Source of the DNA: Betaproteobacteria bacterium SCN2 | Lineage (GTDB): Bacteria > Pseudomonadota > Gammaproteobacteria > Burkholderiales > Thiobacillaceae | Assembly (NCBI GenBank): GCA_008923285.1 | Contig: WBSG01000005.1 | Location: forward strand, 1-64,000 | Length of the DNA stretch: 64,000 nucleotides | Direction of reading: 5' to 3' | Part shown: positions 26,469-34,742 of the stretch, in pieces | Position numbering within the stretch: position 1 is the stretch's first letter | Layout of the letters: the number at the start of each line of letters is the position of its first letter | Notes under the pieces: model-generated | Seen by the model: the letters and a program-made list of their open reading frames with translations, nothing else | What the model was told of the DNA's origin: nothing | The model's database searches: none | Made by a program: the position numbers and the translations under genes

Positions 26469-27152
26469 TCAGGCCTTGGCCAGTTCCGCGCGCATGGCGG
26501 CGATGATGCTGTCGTAGCGGTGCGGGTCGCTGTCCTTGGCGGCGCCGAACACGGCGGAGCCGGCGACGAAGGTGTCGACGCCGGCGCGGGCGACTTCGGC
26601 GATGTTGGCCGGGCCGACGCCGCCGTCGATTTCGAGGCTGACGTCGAGGCCGCGCTCATCGATCATCTTGCGCACTTTCTTCGCCTTGTCGAGCACGTAG
26701 GGAATGAACTTCTGGCCGCCGAAGCCGGGGTTGACCGACATCAGCAGCACCATGTCGATCTTGTCGAGGGTGTATTCCAGCACGTCGAGCGGAGTGGCGG
26801 GATTGAACACCAGGCCGGGCTTGCAGCCATTTTCGCGGATGAGGCCGATGGTACGGTCGATGTGCTCGGAGGCTTCCGGATGGAAGGTGATGTAGCTGGC
26901 GCCAGCCTTGGCGAAGTCGGGAATGATGCGGTCCACCGGCTTGACCATCAGGTGCACGTCGATGGGCGCGGTGACGCCATGCTTGCGCAGCGCCTCGCAC
27001 ACCAGCGGACCGATGGTGAGGTTGGGCACGTAATGGTTATCCATCACGTCGAAGTGCACGACGTCGGCGCCGGCGGCGAGAACGTTGTCCACCTCTTCGC
27101 CCAGCTTGGCGAAGTTGGCCGACAGGATGGAGGGGGCGATACGGTAAGCCAT
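26469..27152 (-). CDS. rpe: Ribulose-phosphate 3-epimerase
   Basis: Interconverts ribulose-5-phosphate and xylulose-5-phosphate in the pentose phosphate or Calvin cycle. The 227-residue TIM barrel begins [16 protein letters not shown] and has the metal-binding [27 protein letters not shown] and [18 protein letters not shown] lies five bases before the ATG. First gene upstream of gph-trpEGDC. Confidence 0.97.
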   Translation of the reverse strand: MAYRIAPSILSANFAKLGEEVDNVLAAGADVVHFDVMDNHYVPNLTIGPLVCEALRKHGVTAPIDVHLMVKPVDRIIPDFAKAGASYITFHPEASEHIDRTIGLIRENGCKPGLVFNPATPLDVLEYTLDKIDMVLLMSVNPGFGGQKFIPYVLDKAKKVRKMIDERGLDVSLEIDGGVGPANIAEVARAGVDTFVAGSAVFGAAKDSDPHRYDSIIAAMRAELAKA

Positions 27153-27248
27153 GGCTGCTCCGGTAAATTTTGCAAAACCGGGATTTTAACATTCATCCGC
27201 CGGCGGCTTTAGATACAATCGTACAACCCGCCACTCCTGAAAATACCC

Positions 27249-27632
27249 ATGGCAGAAAGCAAGAAATACGACATCCAGGTCAACGTTCGCACGGCCTACA
27301 TCCCCGAACAGAGCGACCCCGGCAGCGACCGCTACGTGTTCGCCTACACCGTGACCATCGCCAACGAAGGCACCGCCTCGGCGCAACTGATTTCACGCCA
27401 CTGGGTGATCACCGACGCCGAGAACCAGGTGCAGGAGGTGCGCGGACTGGGCGTGGTGGGCGAACAGCCGTTCCTGCGGCCGGGCGAGAGCTTCGAGTAC
27501 ACCAGCGGCACTTCCCTGGCCACGCCGGTAGGCACCATGCGCGGCAGCTACCAGATGGTGGCGGAAGACGGCCAGAAATTCGAGGCGGAGATTCCGGAAT
27601 TCACCCTGACCATGCCGCGGGTATTGCATTGA
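27249..27632 (+). CDS. apaG: ApaG protein (DUF525)
   Basis: 127 residues, a single fibronectin-like beta domain. Typical segments are DRYVFAYTVTIANEG, LISRHWVITDAENQVQEVRGLGVVGEQP and FEYTSGTSLATPVGTMRGSYQM. Linked to Ap4A and cobalt/magnesium phenotypes in enterobacteria; the molecular role is unclear. Divergent from rpe. Confidence 0.95.
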   Translation: MAESKKYDIQVNVRTAYIPEQSDPGSDRYVFAYTVTIANEGTASAQLISRHWVITDAENQVQEVRGLGVVGEQPFLRPGESFEYTSGTSLATPVGTMRGSYQMVAEDGQKFEAEIPEFTLTMPRVLH

Positions 27633-27690
27633 TTCGGGGATAGGGAATAGGGACCGGCCCAAATCACCAGTCCTTCGCCCCTGTACACCC

Positions 27691-27780
27691 TTATTTTTTC
27701 ATCGTCCACCAGACGATGAACAGCAGTATCGCCAAGGCGAGGCCGGCTTCCAGCAACAGCCACAAAGTTCCCTGATCCAC
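27691..27780 (-). CDS. Small single-pass membrane protein (29 residues)
   Basis: A GTG start with GAGGAG eight bases upstream begins a 29-residue frame. It has one hydrophobic helix (GTLWLLLEAGLALAILLFIV) followed by WWTMKK. Acidic or neutral residues before and lysines after suggest an inner-membrane protein with a cytoplasmic C-terminus. It lies between apaG and mltA on the opposite strand to both. I think similar short proteins occur in related bacteria, but no function is known. Confidence 0.6.
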   Translation of the reverse strand: MDQGTLWLLLEAGLALAILLFIVWWTMKK

Positions 27781-27798
27781 GGTTTATACTCCTCGTCC

Positions 27799-29046
27799 AT
27801 GAGACGTTTTCTGTTTTTCCGGCACCCATTTTACGCAAGCCTGCTCGCCGCGCTGCTGGCGGTCGGCTGTGCCACGCCAAAACCCGAGCCCAAGCCCGAG
27901 CCCGCGCCGCCGGTCGCCATCCCCGCGCCACCCCCTACACCCGCGCCGACTCCGCCTGCCCCGCCGCTGCTTCCGCAGCCCCCCCTGCCGCTGCAGCAAC
28001 TGCGCGCGGTCGAGTGGAGTGCCGTACCAACCTGGCAGGACGACAGACTGGCCGAAACCTGGCCGGCCTTCCTGCAATCCTGCGCCGGGCTGCGGAGCCA
28101 GCCGGCCTGGCAGGGCGTGTGCAGCGAGGCGCAAGGCATGAACGGCGCCAGCGAGGCTGCGGTGCGCGCCTTCTTCGAACGGCGCTTCCGGCCGCACGAG
28201 GTGTTCAACACCGACAATACCCTGGAAGGCACGGTCACCGGCTATTACGAGCCGCTCATCAAGGGCGACCGCAAGCGCACGGCGAAAGCCCGCTTTCCGG
28301 TTTACGCCGCGCCGGACGACCTCATCGTGGTGGACCTCTCCAGCGTCTATCCGGAACTGAAAAGCCTGCGCCTCAGAGGGCAGCTGCAGGGCAACAAGGT
28401 GGTGCCTTATCCGACGCGCGCCGAGATTGAAAACGGCAGCTTCAAGGGCAAACCCATCGCCTGGGCGGATGACGCGGTGGAACTCTTCTTCCTGCAGATC
28501 CAGGGGTCGGGCCGCATCGAGCTGCCCGACGGCACCCATCTGCGCATCGGCTACGCCGACCAGAACGGCCATCCCTACAAGTCCATCGGCAAGCTGCTGG
28601 TCGAGCGCGGCGAACTCAAGCTGGAAGAAGCCTCGATGCAGCGCATCAAGGCCTGGGGTGAGGCCAATCCCGACAAGCTCTCGGAGCTGCTGAACAGCAA
28701 CCCGAGCTACGTGTTCTTCCGCGAGCTGCCCAATGGCCTCTCCGGCCCGCTGGGCGCGCTGGGCGTGCCGCTGACGGCCGGGCGCTCCATCGCCATCGAT
28801 CCGAAATACATCCCGCTGGGCGCCCCCGTGTTCCTCTCCACCACCTGGCCCAACTCGCCGCAGCCGCTCAACCGCCTGATGATGGCGCAGGATACCGGCG
28901 GCGCCATCCGCGGCGCGGTGCGCGCGGATTTCTACTGGGGCTTCGGCGCTGCGGCCGGCGAGCAGGCTGGCAGGATGAAGCAATCCGGCCGCATGTGGGT
29001 GCTGCTGCCCCGGGACTACGTCGCGCAGCCGCTGGCGGCAAAATAA
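27799..29046 (+). CDS. mltA: Membrane-bound lytic murein transglycosylase A
   Basis: Outer-membrane lipoprotein that cleaves glycan strands to 1,6-anhydro-MurNAc ends. 415 residues. The signal sequence ends in the lipobox LLAVGC (Cys near residue 24). A Pro-rich linker (to about 70) follows, then the MltA domain (TVTGYYEPLIKG, YPTRAEIENG, VELFFLQIQGSGRI) and the 3D domain (MMAQDTGGAIRGAVRADFYWG), whose Asp is catalytic. Its product is the substrate of AnmK. Confidence 0.96.
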   Translation: MRRFLFFRHPFYASLLAALLAVGCATPKPEPKPEPAPPVAIPAPPPTPAPTPPAPPLLPQPPLPLQQLRAVEWSAVPTWQDDRLAETWPAFLQSCAGLRSQPAWQGVCSEAQGMNGASEAAVRAFFERRFRPHEVFNTDNTLEGTVTGYYEPLIKGDRKRTAKARFPVYAAPDDLIVVDLSSVYPELKSLRLRGQLQGNKVVPYPTRAEIENGSFKGKPIAWADDAVELFFLQIQGSGRIELPDGTHLRIGYADQNGHPYKSIGKLLVERGELKLEEASMQRIKAWGEANPDKLSELLNSNPSYVFFRELPNGLSGPLGALGVPLTAGRSIAIDPKYIPLGAPVFLSTTWPNSPQPLNRLMMAQDTGGAIRGAVRADFYWGFGAAAGEQAGRMKQSGRMWVLLPRDYVAQPLAAK

Positions 29047-29123
29047 GCAGCGCCCAAGCCCCGGTTTAGGTTGGGGCCGACCTGAGCCTGTTTTTGCTGG
29101 CAACGGATGGCCGGCGTTGAGGA

Positions 29124-29840
29124 CTATTCATCCGGCTCGAACACCACCGGGATTTCCACCACTGCGCGCACCGGCTGCCCGTTTCTCAGCGCGGGCCTGA
29201 AACGGGCATCGCGCAAGGCATAGAGCGTTGCCTTCCTGAACATTTCGCCATACACGCCGGCAGGCGCGACCGACATCACCTCGGTGCGGCTGATGCTGCC
29301 GTCGGCCTCCAGATGCAGCCGCACTACCACGCGCCCTGCCACCCCCTGCTCCTCGGCACGTGCAGGGTAAGCCGGCTGCGGCTTGCGCAGGGCGGCCGGC
29401 TGCACATCCAGTTCCCTGGCCGGGTAGTAGCGCATATCCGCCAGCAGCGGGACATCGAGCACCGGCCCGGGCGCTTCGCGGGCCGGTGCGACAGCCGGTG
29501 CGGATGGCGCGGGCAATGCGGCATGCGGCGGCGGCGGCAAGGCTGTGGGCGCCGCCGGTTGCGGCAGTGATTCGGACAAGACAGCCGAGGGAACCGGACC
29601 CTGTCGCGGCAGCGGCGGTCGTATCGCCTGGACAGCCGGGCCGGCCTCGCGCATCGGCACGGCAGGCGATTCCGCCGGCACTGGTTGAGACAGCTCCACG
29701 CGCAGGTCCCGCGGCTGCGGCACCTGTACCGGCGGCGGCAGTTGCGTGAGCCCGATCACCAGCGCATGCAGGGCGAGCGACAACCACAGCATGACGAGAA
29801 AACGGCGCCGCACGGATGACGGCATGGTCGGACCAGTCAT
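29124..29840 (-). CDS. TonB-like energy transducer protein
   Basis: About 238 residues. One N-terminal membrane anchor (FLVMLWLSLALHALVIGL), a long Pro/Ala-rich periplasmic stretch (about 35-145), and a C-terminal TonB domain (AYPARAEEQGVAGRVVVRLHLEADGS ... ALRDARFRPALRNGQPV), written here as separate motifs. Such proteins couple ExbBD energy to outer membrane receptors or other envelope complexes. No exbBD lies next to it. The start codon is uncertain (29840 or 29825); no clear ribosome binding site. Confidence 0.8.
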   Translation of the reverse strand: MTGPTMPSSVRRRFLVMLWLSLALHALVIGLTQLPPPVQVPQPRDLRVELSQPVPAESPAVPMREAGPAVQAIRPPLPRQGPVPSAVLSESLPQPAAPTALPPPPHAALPAPSAPAVAPAREAPGPVLDVPLLADMRYYPARELDVQPAALRKPQPAYPARAEEQGVAGRVVVRLHLEADGSISRTEVMSVAPAGVYGEMFRKATLYALRDARFRPALRNGQPVRAVVEIPVVFEPDE

Positions 29841-29911
29841 TGAATACCAGAGATGGGGCAAGGCATATCCTCTAGAATCCATTTTCCCATACAACCAAGC
29901 GGAGGCCGCTC

Positions 29912-30706
29912 ATGCGCCATACCTGGTTTTTCCTGCTGGCCCTGGCTGCCGGCGCCGCACATGCCGCCGGCGAAGTCAGCGTCTCCCAGGCCGCGATCAA
30001 GTCCGCCGACGGCACCGAAGTGCCTGTGAGCATCGCCACCCCCGCGGGCAAGGGACCCTTCCCGCCGGTGCTGTTCATCCACGCCAAGCGCGGCATCGAC
30101 GAGAACGAGCAGAAGCACATTGCCGAACTCGCCGGCCAGGGCTTTCTGGTAGTAATGCCGGACTGGCAGAGCGGGCGCATGATCGAGCGCTGGCCGTCGG
30201 AGCACAATCCGGAAACCGAAACGGACGTCGAGGCCGGGATGGACTACCTGATGAAGCTGCCCAATGCCTGCAAGGGACCGGTCGGCATCGTCGGCCAGTC
30301 GCGCGGTCCCTACTACGCCCTGCGCCTCGCTGCCAAGCGCGGCAAGGACATCGCCGCCATCGTCAGCTACTACGGCCACATGCAGAACCCGAACGCGCCC
30401 GAGCCCGACCAGCTGTTCCGCGTGGCGCCCGAGGTCATGCAGATCGACACGCCCATGCTGTTCCTGATCGGCGACGATGACTTCGAACTGCGCCGCATCA
30501 ACGCCGGCCGCGCCTTCTACGCCCTGTGGGAACGCGGCGTGCCGGCGGAATTCCAGGAATACCCCATGGCCCGCCGCGCCTTCGATTTCCGCGCCGACCA
30601 GACGCCGGAAGAAAAAATCGCCACGCGCCACGCGCGCCAGCGCGCCAAGGACTGGCTGGTGAAGTGGATGAAGCTCGACAGCCAGATGCGCTGCGCGAAG
30701 TCCTGA
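29912..30706 (+). CDS. Secreted dienelactone-hydrolase-like alpha/beta hydrolase, catalytic His apparently missing
   Basis: 264 residues with a signal peptide (MRHTWFFLLALAAGAAHA). The fold is of the dienelactone hydrolase family: FIHAKRGIDENEQKHIAE, nucleophile Ser130 in GIVGQSRGP, and acid LFLIGDDDFEL (about 184-193). Where family members have a catalytic His (GxxHAFDF type), this protein reads YPMARRAFDFRADQT, with Arg at the His position. It may be inactive, use another residue (there is a His in the helix RHARQRAKDWL), or be a binding protein. GGAGG precedes the ATG. Monocistronic and periplasmic; substrate unknown. Confidence 0.82.
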   Translation: MRHTWFFLLALAAGAAHAAGEVSVSQAAIKSADGTEVPVSIATPAGKGPFPPVLFIHAKRGIDENEQKHIAELAGQGFLVVMPDWQSGRMIERWPSEHNPETETDVEAGMDYLMKLPNACKGPVGIVGQSRGPYYALRLAAKRGKDIAAIVSYYGHMQNPNAPEPDQLFRVAPEVMQIDTPMLFLIGDDDFELRRINAGRAFYALWERGVPAEFQEYPMARRAFDFRADQTPEEKIATRHARQRAKDWLVKWMKLDSQMRCAKS

Positions 30707-30720
30707 AAGCGAAAACCTAT

Positions 30721-30813
30721 TGACACAGAGGAAACAGAGGTAAGGGAGGAAGGCAAAAACCAGGCATGCCTAACAGAAGGATTTCCTCTGTTCCCTCTGT
30801 TCCCTCTGTGTAA
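30721..30813. repeat. Purine-rich inverted repeat (ACACAGAGG type)
   Basis: Left arm 30721-30751 (TGACACAGAGGAAACAGAGG...). Right arm 30783-30813 is its reverse complement at 26 of 31 positions. The 31-base centre contains AGGCATGCCT. It fills the space between two convergent genes almost exactly. Same family as 34493, 36757, 41413 and 42487. Confidence 0.75.
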
Positions 30814-30817
30814 ACAA

Positions 30818-31429
30818 TCAGCCCGGCTTTCGCGCCACCAGGTCGATCAGCGCCGACATGCCGCTGTGGCCGCTGCCTTCTTCGATGACGTCGTCGTGCT
30901 CGGCGAGATGAAGGATGTCCCAGTCGCCGAAGGCCTCACGTAACAGTTCCTGCGTGTACATGTTCTCGGCATGCGGCGGGCCGCCGGTGCCGTATTCGAG
31001 CTGACGCGGGGTGTAGCCCTGCAGGATGAGCAGGCCACCCGGCTTCAGCGCCTGGCGCATGCCGGCGAACTGCCGCGCCCGGCCTTCAGGACCGACGAAC
31101 TGGGTGAAGATGGCCACCACGGCATCGTAGACGGCATGCGGCCAGGCCCAGGCTTGCAGGTCGACTTCTTCCCACTGCAGGCTGACGCCACGTCGTGCCG
31201 CGAACTGGCGGGATTTTTCCAGCGCCACCGCCGATGCATCGACGGCATGCACCTGCAGGCCCTGCTCCGCGAGCCACACGCCGTTGCGCCCCTCGCCGTC
31301 GGCGACCGCCAGCACGGACATCCCCGGTTTCAGCAGATGCGCCTGACTTTTGAGGAAGGCGTTGGGCGCCTCGCCGAACAGGAAACCGGGTCTGGCGAAG
31401 CGCTCGTCCCAGAAGGGGGCCGCGCTCAC
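30818..31429 (-). CDS. SAM-dependent methyltransferase (TehB/thiopurine-type)
   Basis: 203 residues. N-terminal FWDERFARPGFLFGEAPNAFL is typical of TehB-like methyltransferases of tellurite or thiol detoxification. The SAM loop is a degenerate VLAVADGEGRNGVWLAEQG, followed by VHAVDASAVALEKSRQF. The GTG start overlaps the dsbC stop (GTGA), which makes it translationally coupled to dsbC; a longer upstream frame is an antisense-like extension inside dsbC. Substrate not known. Confidence 0.85.
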   Translation of the reverse strand: MSAAPFWDERFARPGFLFGEAPNAFLKSQAHLLKPGMSVLAVADGEGRNGVWLAEQGLQVHAVDASAVALEKSRQFAARRGVSLQWEEVDLQAWAWPHAVYDAVVAIFTQFVGPEGRARQFAGMRQALKPGGLLILQGYTPRQLEYGTGGPPHAENMYTQELLREAFGDWDILHLAEHDDVIEEGSGHSGMSALIDLVARKPG

Positions 31430-32139
31430 TTCCTGCTGGCCGCCGTCAACAGCTGGTCGAGCTTGTCCGCCGGCATGTAGCCGGGAATGCGCTGGCCGTT
31501 TTCCAGGATGATCGTCGGCGTGCCGCTGACCCTCAGCTTCGCCCCCAGTTCGATGGTCGCGTCCACGGGGTTGGCGCAATCCCCTTTGGACTTCGGTTCC
31601 TCGCCCTTGAGCATGTAGGCTTTCCAGGCCTTGAGGCGATCCTTCTCGCACCAGATCTTCTTGGAAGTGGGCACTGCTTCGGGGTGCAAGCCCTCGATCG
31701 GATAGAGGAAAGTGTAGATGGTCACGTTGGTGAGCTTTTCCAGTTCAGGCTCCAGCTTGCGGCAGTAGGGGCAATCGGCGTCGGAAAAGATCGCCAGCTT
31801 GCGGCTGCCGTTGCCCTTCACTTCCTTGATGGCGTTGGCCAGCGGGAGGGCGCTCCATTTCACTTCCATCAGCTTGGCATTGCGCGCGGCCGTGAGATTG
31901 CGCTTGCTGGCGAGTTCGATGACATTGCCCAGCACCAGGTATTTGCCGTCGCTGGTCGAGTAGACCACCTGCCCGTCGACCACCACTTCGTACAGCCCGC
32001 CATAGGGCGTCTTGCTGATCGAGGTGACTTCCATGCCGGCGAAATTCTTCTGCAGCGCCTGGCGGACTTCCTTCTCGCCAGCCTGAACGGCGGCGCTCGC
32101 GAACAGAAGCAGGGAAAGGGACAGGGGGAGCAAGCGCAT
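31426..32139 (-). CDS. dsbC: Thiol:disulfide interchange protein DsbC
   Basis: Periplasmic disulfide isomerase of 237 residues. Signal peptide MRLLPLSLSLLLFASAAVQA, an N-terminal dimerisation domain (about 21-80), and a thioredoxin domain with the active site ADCPYCRKLEPE (Cys123, Cys126). A cis-Pro loop SGTPTIILENG is present, and a second Cys pair near 173-196 (KIWCEKDRLK, KGDCANP) fits DsbC. AAGGA precedes the ATG. It follows the ubi hydroxylase genes and probably helps fold LptD, which is encoded nearby and needs disulfides in E. coli. Confidence 0.95.
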   Translation of the reverse strand: MRLLPLSLSLLLFASAAVQAGEKEVRQALQKNFAGMEVTSISKTPYGGLYEVVVDGQVVYSTSDGKYLVLGNVIELASKRNLTAARNAKLMEVKWSALPLANAIKEVKGNGSRKLAIFSDADCPYCRKLEPELEKLTNVTIYTFLYPIEGLHPEAVPTSKKIWCEKDRLKAWKAYMLKGEEPKSKGDCANPVDATIELGAKLRVSGTPTIILENGQRIPGYMPADKLDQLLTAASRK

Positions 32140-32148
32140 CGTGTTTCC

Positions 32149-33327
32149 TTAATTGAAAAAAGCTTCGTGGATGAGAGCCGACTTGGCCGGCCCCAGTTTG
32201 TTCAGCAGCGACATTCCCGTGTTGCGGGTCATGCCGGCCAGTTTCTCTTCGCAACCGAAAAGGCGCCAGAGGCTGTCGGTCACGAACTGCATGCGCGCCA
32301 CCGGTTCGGCGCGGCGGCGGGCGTAACGCTCCAGCAGCGCCAGGTCGCCGCAGCCCGACTTGCCGCGCTGTGCGATCACGTCGGCCAGGGCGGCAACATC
32401 GCCAAAGCCCAGGTTCACGCCCTGGCCCGCGAGCGGGTGCACGCCGTGCGCCGCATCGCCCACCAGCACACAGCCGGCGCGCACCGGGCTATCCGTCTGC
32501 ATCAGTCTGAGCGGGAAGGCTGCCGGCCGGGTGAGCAGGGCCAGTTTGCCGAGGCGCGACTCGCCGGCCCGTTCGACCTGCGCGCAGAATTCCTGCTCGT
32601 CCAGCGCGAGCAAGGCCTGCGCGTGTTCCGTAGCGGTTGACCACACCAGCGACATGCGGTTCCCGGGCAGCGGCAAATAGGCGACGATGTCGCCGCAGCC
32701 GCGCATGAATGGGCGGAACCACTGGAAGGCCGTGCCGCGGTGCGGTTTCTCGACTTCGAAGTTGGCCACCACGCCGGACTGGTCATAGGGTGTCGCCTTC
32801 GCCTCGATGTCGGCGCGCTGGCGGGTCATGGAATTGGCGCCATCCGCACCCACCACCAGCTCGACATCCAGCCTCGAGCCCGTGTCGAGCACGACCGTCG
32901 AGCGCGGGTTGCCCCAGACGATGTCGGTGACGCCAGCCGGGCACATGACATCGATGTTGTCATGCGCATTCACGGCCTGCCACAGCGCATGCTGCAGGCG
33001 CGAGCTTTCGAGAATGGTGGCGAGCCTGGGCACGCCGGCCGCGTAGGCATCGAGCAGCAATGCGCCGCCGGCGTCGCCGTGCACGTCCATGCGGTAAACC
33101 GTCTGCATGCGCGTGGCGTCCAGCCTTGCCCATGCGCCCAGCGTGTCCAGCAGCGCCTCGCTGTCGGGGCCGATGGCATAGACGCGGACGTCCCATCCGT
33201 CGTCCGGCACGGCAGCCTCGCGCGGTTCGATGAGCGCGACGCCGAGGCCGGCGCGGGCGAGCGCCAGGGCGGTCGCCGAGCCGACGAGACCGGCGCCGAT
33301 AACGGCAGCATGGTAGCGCGGGCGCAT
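32149..33327 (-). CDS. UbiH/UbiF/VisC-family FAD-dependent hydroxylase
   Basis: 392-residue class A flavin monooxygenase for a ring hydroxylation in ubiquinone synthesis. The N-terminal FAD loop is AAVIGAGLVGSATALALARAG, the DG motif LVVGADGANSMTR and the second FAD motif GDAAHGVHPLAGQGVNLGFGD. It overlaps the next ubi-type gene by one base. It could act at C5, C6 or C1; family reading alone does not tell. Confidence 0.92.
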   Translation of the reverse strand: MRPRYHAAVIGAGLVGSATALALARAGLGVALIEPREAAVPDDGWDVRVYAIGPDSEALLDTLGAWARLDATRMQTVYRMDVHGDAGGALLLDAYAAGVPRLATILESSRLQHALWQAVNAHDNIDVMCPAGVTDIVWGNPRSTVVLDTGSRLDVELVVGADGANSMTRQRADIEAKATPYDQSGVVANFEVEKPHRGTAFQWFRPFMRGCGDIVAYLPLPGNRMSLVWSTATEHAQALLALDEQEFCAQVERAGESRLGKLALLTRPAAFPLRLMQTDSPVRAGCVLVGDAAHGVHPLAGQGVNLGFGDVAALADVIAQRGKSGCGDLALLERYARRRAEPVARMQFVTDSLWRLFGCEEKLAGMTRNTGMSLLNKLGPAKSALIHEAFFN

Positions 33328-34487
33328 CAGCCGTTCTTCCCGAACAGCATGCGGCGGGCGACGAAATGCCGCGCCGGCGGCAGCATCTGCAGCGCCATCA
33401 GGCCGAAGCCGCGCAGGTGGTGCGCGACCGGGTTGGTGGTGGAGAAGGTGCGCACCAGGAAATCGGTGAAGCCGATGCCGGGCAGCGCATCACGGCGGCG
33501 GCCGGCGGCATAGCGCGCAAGCTGCGTGCTGCTGCCGATCATATCGGGCCCGGCTTCGAGACACGACTGCGCCAGTTCCCAGGCATCGCGCAGGCCGAGG
33601 TTGAAGCCCTGGCCCGCCACCGGGTGCAGGGTCTGCGAAGCATTGCCGATGCGCACCACGTGCGGCCCGGCCCGGGTACCGCGATAGTCGAGCTTGAGCG
33701 GAAACTGGCCGCGCGAATGCACGGCGAGAAAGCGTCCCTGGCGGTTGCCGAATTGCCGGTGCAGTTCGGCAAGGAATTCCGCGTCGTCGAGTTGCGCGAT
33801 GCGCGCGGCCTCGTCCGGCGCGTTCACCCACACCAGGGCATAGCCGTCGCCGCGCGGCAGGAGCGCGATGGGGCCGTTGGGCGTGAAACGCTCGTAGGCA
33901 AGATTGCGGTGCGGCAATTCGCTCTTCACTTCGGCCACCACCGCGACCTGCGCGTAGTCGTGCGACCACCTGGCAGGCGGCGCATCCTTGCCGCGGCCGC
34001 CGTCGGCGATCACCGCAAGCCTGGCATGCAGGGTTTCGGGGGCATCGCCTTCCAGCGTCAATTCCGCCGCCGCATTTTGCGCTTCGGCTTGCCGCACCTG
34101 CGCATCGAAGCGCACGCGCACGCCGGCTTGCCTGAGTTCGCCCATCAAGGCCTGCGCCAGTTCGCCGTAGGACAGCACATAGCCCAGCGCCGGCAGCTTC
34201 TCTTCCTGCGCGCTGAGGCAGGCACGACCGAGGCCGCCGCGATGGGAAATGTGGATGCGGGTAATCGGCGTGGCCTCTTCGATCCGCGCCCAGATGCCGA
34301 GCCGTTCCAGCAGCAGGCGCGAGCCGTAGGACAGCGCCAGCGTGCGGCGGTCGTTGACCGGCGCGTTTTCCGGACGCGCCTCCAGCACCAGCGGATCGAG
34401 GCCGCCCTGCTTCAGCGCCAGCGCGCACACCGCCCCCACGGGGCCGGCGCCGGCAATGACGATTTGCTCTGGCTGGTTCATGGACAC
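33327..34487 (-). CDS. Second UbiH-family FAD-dependent hydroxylase
   Basis: 386 residues with the same flavin monooxygenase plan: IVIAGAGPVGAVCALALKQGG, DG-type motif LAVIADGGRGKDAP, and IGNASQTLHPVAGQGFNLGLRD, where the usual GDAAH is changed to GNASQ. A UbiH-like assignment (4-hydroxylation) is likely by context. The GN substitution for GD is also seen in genuine UbiH proteins, so it need not mean loss of function. It follows pepP after a 255-base gap with repeat elements. Confidence 0.9.
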   Translation of the reverse strand: MSMNQPEQIVIAGAGPVGAVCALALKQGGLDPLVLEARPENAPVNDRRTLALSYGSRLLLERLGIWARIEEATPITRIHISHRGGLGRACLSAQEEKLPALGYVLSYGELAQALMGELRQAGVRVRFDAQVRQAEAQNAAAELTLEGDAPETLHARLAVIADGGRGKDAPPARWSHDYAQVAVVAEVKSELPHRNLAYERFTPNGPIALLPRGDGYALVWVNAPDEAARIAQLDDAEFLAELHRQFGNRQGRFLAVHSRGQFPLKLDYRGTRAGPHVVRIGNASQTLHPVAGQGFNLGLRDAWELAQSCLEAGPDMIGSSTQLARYAAGRRRDALPGIGFTDFLVRTFSTTNPVAHHLRGFGLMALQMLPPARHFVARRMLFGKNG

Positions 34488-34492
34488 TTCAT

Positions 34493-34698
34493 AAAGAGGA
34501 CAGGAGGGAAAGAGGGTAAACCAAAACAGCGCTCGTGGCGGGGGATACGCATTTTCTCAGGCAAACGACACAGAGGCAGCAGCGGGAACAGAAGAAGTCA
34601 TTACTTTTGCAAGGAGGAAAACGACTCGTTGCGCTTCCTCCTGTTCTCCTTGTTCAAGCAGTTTTCCCCCACGCTGTTACCCCTGCTTCCTCTGTGTC
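34493..34698. repeat. Compound purine-rich inverted repeat region
   Basis: The 255-base gap between pepP and the ubi genes contains a purine-rich arm at 34493-34519 (AAAGAGGACAGGAGGGAAAG). It also contains a strong pair: GACACAGAGGCAGCAGCGGG (34567-34591) and its partner at 34674-34698, 22 of 25 positions complementary. More partial pairing lies between. No gene is seen. Confidence 0.7.
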
Positions 34699-34742
34699 AA
34701 TGATTTGCCCTTGCGTCTTTTGCGAACGCCGCATGATTCCCG

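Noticed and set aside
33327-34487. Second UbiH-like gene as inactive because GDAAH is GNASQ
   Set aside because: True UbiH proteins often have this variant, and the other flavin motifs are intact.
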